Shown piece after piece: positions 41,125 to 46,554 of a stretch of DNA of 46,554 bases. The DNA comes from Candidatus Odyssella sp. (GTDB lineage Bacteria > Pseudomonadota > Alphaproteobacteria > Bin65). The notes below the pieces were generated by a model. The model saw nothing but the letters and a program-made list of their open reading frames with translations. It had not been told where the DNA came from and did no database searches. Location: NCBI GenBank assembly GCA_016792765.1, contig JAEULD010000107.1:1-46554 (forward strand), given 5' to 3'. A program made the translations under genes and the position numbers. The number at the start of each line of letters is the position of its first letter. Positions within the stretch are counted from its first letter, which is position 1.

Positions 41125-42057
41125 CTACCTCACGCGCAGAACGACGCGGCCGCGCGTATGCGCGCCCGATTCGACGAGGCGATGCGCGTCCGCCGCGGCG
41201 GCGAGCGGAAACACGGCGCCCACCTGCGGCTTCAGCGCGCCGCTTCCGGCCAGCGCCAGCACGCTCTCGAGCGTCTCGATGCGGTCGTGGATCTTCGCCT
41301 GCTTCAGCGAAACGCCGTATTCGCCGGACAGGTCCTCGATCGGCTCGGCGATGAGCCAGACGAGCGTTCCGCCCCGCTTCAGCACGCGGTAGGAGCGCCG
41401 GTGCACGTCGCCGCCGACGAGATCGTAGACGACGTCGTAATCGGCGAGGCGCTGCGCGAAATCCTCGCGGTCGTAGGCGATCACGCGGTCGGCGCCGAGC
41501 GACTTCACGTAGTCGGCGTTCGCGCTGCGCGTCGTCGCCGCCACCTGCGCGCCGAAATGCTTCGCGATCTGGACCGAGAGCGAGCCGATGGCGCCGCCGG
41601 CGCCGTGCACCAGCACCTTCATGCCCGGCTTGACCGCGGCGACCTCGGCGATGCCGATCCACGCGCACATACCCGCATGGCAGAGCGCGGCGCCCTCGAG
41701 GAAGGAGACGTTCGCCGGCAGCGGCGCGATTTCGCCCTTGCGCCGCGCGATCTTCTCGGCCGCCCCGCCCTGCTCCACGTGCTGCGCCACGAAGCAGACG
41801 CGATCGCCGACGCGCGCGTAGCTCGCCTCGCGGCCCGCGGCCACGACGACGCCGGCGCCGTCGCGGCCGGGCACCTTCGGGAGCTTCACCGGGAAAATGT
41901 GCTGCAATACGCCCTTGCGCACTTTCGCATCGCCGGGGGCCACGCCGGCGGCATGGACCTCGATCAGCACGCCGTCCGGCGGCAGCGCCGGATCGGGCAG
42001 CTCGACCAGCGCCAGGACCTCGGGCCCGCCGTAGCGCGAATATTGAATGGCTTTCAT
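41125..42057 (-). CDS. Zinc-less alcohol dehydrogenase/quinone oxidoreductase (MDR superfamily)
   Basis: This 310-residue NAD(P)H-dependent oxidoreductase begins MKAIQYSRYGGPEVLALVEL, the usual start of quinone-reductase-type MDR enzymes. The N-terminal GroES-like domain contains VHAAGVAPGDAKVRKG and PKVPGRDGAGVV; the Rossmann motif is VLVHGAGGAIGSLSVQIAKHFGAQV. No structural-zinc cysteine cluster is seen. It is the first gene of the HyuA-HyuB unit and could reduce an enone or quinone intermediate. The promoter region contains a 5-3-5 inverted repeat right before the ATG. Confidence 0.9.
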   Translation of the reverse strand: MKAIQYSRYGGPEVLALVELPDPALPPDGVLIEVHAAGVAPGDAKVRKGVLQHIFPVKLPKVPGRDGAGVVVAAGREASYARVGDRVCFVAQHVEQGGAAEKIARRKGEIAPLPANVSFLEGAALCHAGMCAWIGIAEVAAVKPGMKVLVHGAGGAIGSLSVQIAKHFGAQVAATTRSANADYVKSLGADRVIAYDREDFAQRLADYDVVYDLVGGDVHRRSYRVLKRGGTLVWLIAEPIEDLSGEYGVSLKQAKIHDRIETLESVLALAGSGALKPQVGAVFPLAAAADAHRLVESGAHTRGRVVLRVR

Positions 42058-42060
42058 TTA

Positions 42061-42096
42061 TCCGGACACCGGAAGAAGGCGACGCCGCAAATCTAT
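42061..42096. promoter_or_regulatory. Inverted repeat and TAGATTT element before the quinone-reductase operon
   Basis: TCCGG-ACA-CCGGA (42061-42073) is a perfect 5-3-5 inverted repeat three bases before the start codon. AAATCTAT (42089-42096, the reverse of ATAGATTT) matches the element near gntR at 8370-8377. Function is inferred from position only. The rest of the 110-nt gap shows nothing recognisable. Confidence 0.3.
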
Positions 42097-42167
42097 CGAC
42101 TCTTTCCCGCGCGACAATCCCGAACGCGTATGCGCGCCATGCGCGGGCGCGCCCGCCCCGGCGAGCG

Positions 42168-43394
42168 TCAGCCGTCGAGCAGGTCGGCGAGCGCCAGCGC
42201 CACGATCGTCGTCGCCTTCCAGAGATCGTCGAGCACGAGGCGCTCGTCGGCGCGGTGGCCGCCCGATTCGGCGAGCGTGCGCGGGCCGGCGCCGTAGAGC
42301 ACCGTCGGGATGCCGGCGGCGCTGTAATGGCGCGCGTCGGTGTAGAGCGGAACGCCGGTGGCGGCGATCTCCTCGCCGAGGATCGCGCGCGCGTGGCGGC
42401 CGATCGCGGCGATCAGCTTCTCGCTGCCGGCGCGCGGCACCAGCGGCTCGGCGAGCAGGATGCGGCGCACCTCGACCTGGATGCCGGCAAGCCCGCGCGC
42501 CGCCGCCTCGATGCAGCGGCGCAGCGCCGCCTCGGCCTCGGCCGGGCTTTCCTCGGGAACGATGCGCCGATCGAGCCGGAACGTGACCAGATCGGGCACC
42601 ACGTTCGTGTTGATGCCGCCCTTGATGAGCCCGACCGTGAGGTTCGGCGTGCCGATGCCCGGCGTCTTCGAAACCGTGCGCGACAGCTCGGGCCGCAGCG
42701 CATAGAGCGCGGCCAGGATGCGCGTCGCCGCTTCGAGCGCGTCGGCGCCGCGCTGCGGCTCCGCGGCGTGCGCCGATTTCCCGCGCACCGCGACCTCGAG
42801 ATGCAGGCAGCCATTGTGCGCGGTGGTGATCGCGTAGGAGAAGCCGGCCGAGATCGCGTAGTCGGGCCTGCTGATCTTTTCCGACAGCAGCCAGGCCGGG
42901 CCGATGGCGCCGCCCGCCTCTTCGTCGTAGGTGAAATGCAGCTCGACCGTGCCGCGCGCCTGGCCGGCCGCCTCGAGCGCCTTCAGCGCGAAGGCATAGG
43001 TGGCGAAATCCGACTTGGAGACGGCGACGCCGCGCCCGTACATGACTCCGTCGCGGACGACGGCGCCGTAGGGATCGACGCTCCAGCCCTCGCCGGGCGG
43101 CACCACGTCGCCATGCGCGTTGAGCGCCACGACCGGTCCCGGGCCGAAGCGGCGGCGGACGACGAGGTTGGTGGCGCTGATCATGCCGTTCGCGCGCACC
43201 AGCGCCTCGGGCACCGGATGGCGCTCGACCGCGAAGCCGAGCGCCTCGAGCTGCGCCGCCGCCGCCGCGGCCGCCGGCGCGCAATCGCCGGGCGGATTGT
43301 CGGAGGGCACCTTCACGATCCCGGCGAGGAAGCGCGCCTCGGCGTCGCGCTGCCCCTCGAGCCATTCGCGGATCTTCGCCTCGCGCGCGCTCAT
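42168..43394 (-). CDS. M20-family peptidase/deacylase (ArgE/DapE-like)
   Basis: This 408-residue zinc hydrolase has the M20 metal-site pattern: ALNAHGDVVPPGEGW with His and Asp, TYDEEAGGAIGP with the general-base Glu and a ligand Glu, and a dimerisation-domain segment SYAITTAHNGCLHLEVAVRGKSAHAAEP. It starts in an ATGA overlap with the preceding allantoate-amidohydrolase gene and is the third gene of that unit. It may remove an acyl or carbamoyl group from a nitrogen compound produced by the ureide enzymes. The exact substrate is unknown. Confidence 0.9.
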   Translation of the reverse strand: MSAREAKIREWLEGQRDAEARFLAGIVKVPSDNPPGDCAPAAAAAAAQLEALGFAVERHPVPEALVRANGMISATNLVVRRRFGPGPVVALNAHGDVVPPGEGWSVDPYGAVVRDGVMYGRGVAVSKSDFATYAFALKALEAAGQARGTVELHFTYDEEAGGAIGPAWLLSEKISRPDYAISAGFSYAITTAHNGCLHLEVAVRGKSAHAAEPQRGADALEAATRILAALYALRPELSRTVSKTPGIGTPNLTVGLIKGGINTNVVPDLVTFRLDRRIVPEESPAEAEAALRRCIEAAARGLAGIQVEVRRILLAEPLVPRAGSEKLIAAIGRHARAILGEEIAATGVPLYTDARHYSAAGIPTVLYGAGPRTLAESGGHRADERLVLDDLWKATTIVALALADLLDG

Positions 43395-44623
43395 CGCGTG
43401 TCCTCCTTCGGGCGGAACGCGCGGACGAAGCGCAGCAGCGCGCGCGCGCCGGTCTCGGCGTCTTCGGCGGCGATCGCCTCGGCCGGGTTGTGGCTGATGC
43501 CGCGCGCGCAGCGCACGAACAGCATGCCGATGTCGGCGATGCGGATCATCGCCATGCCGTCGTGGCCCGCGCCGCTCATGAGCCGGAATTCGCGCACGCC
43601 TTCCGCGCGCACCGCGGCCGCGAGCTGTTCCATGATCCACGGCGCGCAGACGGCGGCCGGGGACGACTGCGTGCCGTGGATCGCGAGATCGACCCCGCGC
43701 CGCGCCGCGATCGCGCGGAACTCCCGGGACAACGCGGCGATCGCCGCCTCGCGCAGCGCGTCGTCGGCGCTGCGCATGTCGACCGTGAAGCGCGCGGCGC
43801 CGGGGATCACGTTGATGGCGCCGGGCGCCGCCTCGATCTTGCCGACCGTGGCGACGAGGCCGGGCGCGCCGCCGCGCTTCTCGACCGCGAGCACGCATTC
43901 CGCCGCGGCCGCGAGCGCGTCGCGCCGCCCCGCCATCGGCACCGTGCCGGCGTGCCCGGCCATGCCCGCGATCTCGACCTGGAGCCGCGTGAAGCCGGCG
44001 ATGGCCGTGACGACGCCCAACGGCAGGCCCTCGGCTTCGAGGCGCGGGCCCTGCTCGATGTGCAGCTCGACATAGGCGAGGACGTCGGCGCGCCTGCGCG
44101 CGATGGCGGGAAGGCGCGCCGGATCGAGGCCGAACGCGCGGTAGGCCTCGGCGAGACTCGTGCCGGCGGCGTCGCGCAGATCGAGCAGCGCGGGATCGAA
44201 CGAACCTGCGACGGCGCGGCTGCCGATCAGCGTGCCGCCGAAGCGCACGCCCTCCTCGTCGCCGAAGCCGAGCACCTCGACCGCGAACGGCAATCGCTCG
44301 CCGGCACGATGGAGCGCGTCGACGCAGGCGATGGCCGCGAGCACGCCGAGGATGCCGTCGTATTTCCCGGCGTCGCGCACGGTGTCGAGATGCGAGCCGA
44401 GCATCAGGCACGGCAGGCCCGGCGCCCTGCCCTCGTAGCGGCCCGCGCAATTGCCGGCGGCGTCGAGCGCGGCGCTCATGCCGGCCGCGCGCATCCAGCC
44501 GAGCACGAGGTCGCTCGCGCGCCGGTGCTCGGGCGTGAGATAGCTCCGCGTCAGCGCCGGCGGCGTCTCGGTGACGGCCGCGAGCGCATCGGCGCGCGCG
44601 AGCAGATCGGCGCCCGAAATCAT
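43391..44623 (-). CDS. Allantoate amidohydrolase/N-carbamoyl-L-amino-acid hydrolase (M20 family)
   Basis: This 410-residue enzyme has the hydantoinase/carbamoylase pattern: [45 protein letters not shown] and [10 protein letters not shown]. Start ATG overlaps the PuuE stop. With allantoinase immediately upstream, conversion of allantoate to ureidoglycine and ammonia is the likely reaction; an N-carbamoyl amino acid would be the alternative, since HyuAB lies nearby. The operon PuuE-amidohydrolase-M20 has overlapping start/stop codons throughout. Confidence 0.9.
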   Translation of the reverse strand: MISGADLLARADALAAVTETPPALTRSYLTPEHRRASDLVLGWMRAAGMSAALDAAGNCAGRYEGRAPGLPCLMLGSHLDTVRDAGKYDGILGVLAAIACVDALHRAGERLPFAVEVLGFGDEEGVRFGGTLIGSRAVAGSFDPALLDLRDAAGTSLAEAYRAFGLDPARLPAIARRRADVLAYVELHIEQGPRLEAEGLPLGVVTAIAGFTRLQVEIAGMAGHAGTVPMAGRRDALAAAAECVLAVEKRGGAPGLVATVGKIEAAPGAINVIPGAARFTVDMRSADDALREAAIAALSREFRAIAARRGVDLAIHGTQSSPAAVCAPWIMEQLAAAVRAEGVREFRLMSGAGHDGMAMIRIADIGMLFVRCARGISHNPAEAIAAEDAETGARALLRFVRAFRPKEDTR

Positions 44624-45534
44624 CGCGCGCCGGGCCGGTAGGGATGCGTCGCGATCCAGTGCCGCGCGATGTCGATGCGCCGCGCGCACCACACGCGGTC
44701 GAAGCCGCGCACGTAGTCGAGGAAGCGCGCGAGCGCCGCCGCGCGGCCGGGCCGCCCGACGAGGCGGCAATGCAGGCCCACCGACAGCATCTTCGGCGCG
44801 GCTTCGCCCTCGGCGTAGAGCACGTCGAAACTGTCCTTGAGATAGGCGAAGAACTGATCGCCGCTGTTGAAGCCCTGGCTGGTCGCGAAGCGCATGTCGT
44901 TGGCGTCGAGCGTGTAGGGCACGACGAGCTGCGGGCGGCCGTGGCTCGCGTCCCAATAGGGCAGCTCGTCGGCGTAGCTGTCGGCGTCGTAGAGGAAGCC
45001 GCCCTCTTCGGCGACGAGGCGGCGCGTGTTCGGGCTGCAGCGGCCGAGATACCAGCCGAGCGGGCGGCTGCCGCAGACGCGCGTGTGGATCGCGATCGCC
45101 TTCCGCATGTGCGCGCGCTCGATCTCTTCCGGCAGGTGCTGGTAGTCGATCCAGCGGTAGCCGTGCGTCGCGATCTCCCAGCCGGCTTCGTGCATCGCGG
45201 CGACGGCATCGGGATTGCGCTCGAGCGCCATCGCGACGCCGTAGACCGTGACCGGAACGCCGCGCTCGGTGAACATCCGGTGCAGGCGCCAGAAGCCGGC
45301 GCGGCTGCCGTATTCGTAGATCGACTCCATGTTGACGTGGCGCGCGCCCGGGATCGGCTGGGCGCCGACGATCTCGGAGAGGAACGCTTCGGAGGCGGCG
45401 TCGCCGTGCAGCACCGAGTTCTCGCCGCCCTCTTCGTAGTTGACGACGAATTGCAGCGCGATCCGCGCCCCGCCCGGCCAGCGCGGATCGGGCGGCGTGC
45501 GTCCGTAGCCCACCATGTCGCGCGGATAGGTCAC
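44620..45534 (-). CDS. puuE: Allantoinase, PuuE type (polysaccharide-deacetylase fold)
   Basis: This protein of about 304 residues opens allantoin to allantoate using the cofactor-independent PuuE fold rather than the amidohydrolase type. Family features are [50 protein letters not shown], and [17 protein letters not shown] at 45534 gives the typical [11 protein letters not shown] start; a TTG at 45555 would add seven residues. It is divergent from uraD and hiuH, which make its substrate. Confidence 0.93.
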   Translation of the reverse strand: MTYPRDMVGYGRTPPDPRWPGGARIALQFVVNYEEGGENSVLHGDAASEAFLSEIVGAQPIPGARHVNMESIYEYGSRAGFWRLHRMFTERGVPVTVYGVAMALERNPDAVAAMHEAGWEIATHGYRWIDYQHLPEEIERAHMRKAIAIHTRVCGSRPLGWYLGRCSPNTRRLVAEEGGFLYDADSYADELPYWDASHGRPQLVVPYTLDANDMRFATSQGFNSGDQFFAYLKDSFDVLYAEGEAAPKMLSVGLHCRLVGRPGRAAALARFLDYVRGFDRVWCARRIDIARHWIATHPYRPGAR

Positions 45535-45640
45535 GTGCTTCCCCGTTGGCGGCAAGGCCCATGTCTAGCGCGGCGCTCGCGGCGCGGGAACAGGATTCCG
45601 GTTGACGCCGCGCCCGGCGGCGCCGGAGAGTCGCCGCGCC

Positions 45641-46162
45641 ATGGCCGCCCTGCCCGCCGACGTGAACGCGCTCGACCGCGCCGCCTTCGTTGCCCGCTTC
45701 GGCGGCATCTTCGAGCATTCGCCGTGGGTGGCGGAGCGCGCCTGGCCGGCGCGGCCGTTCGCCGACCTCGCGGCGCTGCACGGCGCGATGGTGCGCGCGA
45801 TGCGGGCCGGCAGCGCGGACGAGAAGACGGCGCTGCTGCGCGCGCATCCCGAGCTGGCCGGGCGCGAGGCCAAGGAGGGGCGGCTGACCGCGGCCTCGAC
45901 CGGCGAGCAGAAGAGCGCGGGCCTCGACCGGCTGGCGCCCGAGGAGATGCGGCGCCTCGCCGAGCTCAACGCCGCCTATCGCGCGACGTTCGGTTTCCCG
46001 TTCATCATCGCGGTGCGCGCGCGGACGAAGGACCAGATCCTCGCCGAGTTCCGGCGCCGGCTGGCGCGGACGCCGGCGGAGGAATTCGCCGCCGCGCTCG
46101 GCGAAGTGGAAACGATCGCGCGCATCCGCCTCGAGCGCCTGTTCGCGCCGCAAGGAGCATGA
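45641..46162 (+). CDS. uraD: OHCU decarboxylase (2-oxo-4-hydroxy-4-carboxy-5-ureidoimidazoline decarboxylase)
   Basis: This 173-residue enzyme decarboxylates OHCU to (S)-allantoin, the last step of urate breakdown to allantoin. It has [38 protein letters not shown] with the catalytic His (His69), and [25 protein letters not shown] 45641 follows GGAGAG. An upstream TTG at 45602 in frame is less likely. hiuH follows at an ATGA overlap or just after. No urate oxidase is seen in the window; it may lie beyond the right end. Confidence 0.95.
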   Translation: MAALPADVNALDRAAFVARFGGIFEHSPWVAERAWPARPFADLAALHGAMVRAMRAGSADEKTALLRAHPELAGREAKEGRLTAASTGEQKSAGLDRLAPEEMRRLAELNAAYRATFGFPFIIAVRARTKDQILAEFRRRLARTPAEEFAAALGEVETIARIRLERLFAPQGA

Positions 46163-46164
46163 CG

Positions 46165-46515
46165 ATGGCCGGCGGACGCCTCACCACCCACGTCCTCGAC
46201 ACGATGCGCGGCAAGCCGGGCGCCGGCATCCGCATCGAGCTCTACGCGCTCGAGGGCGTCACCGCGCTGCGCGTCGCCGACACGGTGACGAACGCCGACG
46301 GCCGCACCGACGCGCCGCTGCTCGCCGGCGGCGCGCTCAAGGCCGGGCGCTACGAATTGCTGTTCCACGTCGGCGACTATTTCCGCCGCGCCGGCGGCGA
46401 CTCGCCGTTCCTCGACGTGGTGCCGATCCGCTTCGCGGTGGCGGACGCCGACGCGCACTACCACGTGCCGCTGCTCGCCTCGCCGTGGAGCTACACGACG
46501 TATCGGGGCAGCTGA
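46165..46515 (+). CDS. uraH: 5-hydroxyisourate hydrolase (transthyretin-like)
   Basis: This 116-residue protein hydrolyses 5-hydroxyisourate to OHCU ahead of UraD. It has the diagnostic N-terminal [30 protein letters not shown] and the C-terminal tetrapeptide YRGS. AAGGAG (46152-46157) is seven bases from ATG 46165; an in-frame ATG at 46159, overlapping the uraD stop, is one base from it and less likely. Complete at both ends. Confidence 0.96.
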   Translation: MAGGRLTTHVLDTMRGKPGAGIRIELYALEGVTALRVADTVTNADGRTDAPLLAGGALKAGRYELLFHVGDYFRRAGGDSPFLDVVPIRFAVADADAHYHVPLLASPWSYTTYRGS

Positions 46516-46524
46516 GACGCGAAA

Positions 46525-46554
46525 CCTTGGCTTTCCTTGGCTTTCCTTGGCTTT
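46525..46554. repeat. Three perfect tandem copies of CCTTGGCTTT, cut by the window end
   Basis: CCTTGGCTTT occurs at 46525-46534, 46535-46544 and 46545-46554 with no mismatches, starting nine bases after the hiuH stop and running to the last base. It is less GC-rich than its surroundings. The array could continue beyond the window. It may be a slippage-prone intergenic repeat. Confidence 0.75.

Noticed and set aside
45602..45640. Upstream TTG start for uraD
   Set aside because: ATG at 45641 has a purine-rich ribosome site and gives the family's typical N-terminus; the extra residues are Pro/Arg-rich and non-homologous.
46525..46554. CRISPR array
   Set aside because: Units are only 10 bp with no spacers and no cas genes in the window.

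Overview
The window is about 46.5 kb of GC-rich (roughly 70 %), densely packed bacterial DNA. It holds 44 protein genes, most on the minus strand, in overlapping operons. Solute-binding-protein-driven transporters (TRAP, ferric-type ABC), CoxL-type hydroxylases, HyuAB, DUF1989 proteins and ring-cleavage enzymes suggest a soil or water proteobacterium, most likely an alphaproteobacterium. That is inference from gene content, because no rRNA or other marker is present. I see no tRNA, rRNA, CRISPR, transposase, integrase or phage gene, and no gene-free stretch over 300 bases.

Layout. (a) 1-6.7 kb: the cut end of a CoxS-CoxL hydroxylase, a 114-bp palindromic repeat, a DUF1989-thioesterase pair, an amidohydrolase and an orphan ABC binding protein. 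(b) 6.9-16 kb: a cysteine hydrolase, a GntR regulator, a LigB-LigA extradiol dioxygenase, and a convergent operon for a ferric-type ABC transporter, an ornithine-cyclodeaminase-like enzyme and an M29/NicX-like protein. (c) 16-29.9 kb: a 14-kb minus-strand operon that appears to encode uptake and CoA-dependent breakdown of an unknown carboxylic acid. In transcription order it reads TRAP (two DctP, DctQ, DctM), orphan CoxL, DUF1989, acyl-CoA ligase, non-canonical thiolase, DUF35-SDR fusion, cyclase, E1beta, E1alpha. (d) 30-37.2 kb: luciferase-like monooxygenase with divergent IclR, EthD-like and VOC proteins, a tartrate-dehydratase-like enolase-superfamily enzyme, and a Rieske dioxygenase-TetR operon. 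(e) 37.2-42 kb: HyuB, HyuA and a quinone-reductase-like enzyme. (f) 42.2-46.5 kb: ureide/purine catabolism (M20 peptidase, allantoate amidohydrolase, PuuE allantoinase; divergent UraD and HiuH), ending in a 10-bp tandem repeat.

How the parts may work together. A near-identical palindromic site, GCAATATCGAATATTGC and variants, lies before the TRAP operon, the enolase-superfamily gene and the Rieske dioxygenase-TetR operon. At the TRAP operon it overlaps a recognisable -35 box and at the dioxygenase operon a -10 box. This joins blocks (c) and (d) into one candidate regulon, probably governed by the TetR protein: import, ring dihydroxylation, CoMo-type hydroxylation, CoA activation and thiolytic or retro-aldol cleavage. 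A second AT-rich motif (TAGATTT) recurs before the genes of block (b) and may be the GntR operator there. The most unusual protein is the DUF35-SDR fusion, whose SDR catalytic Tyr is Phe; it sits next to a thiolase whose catalytic His is Gln.
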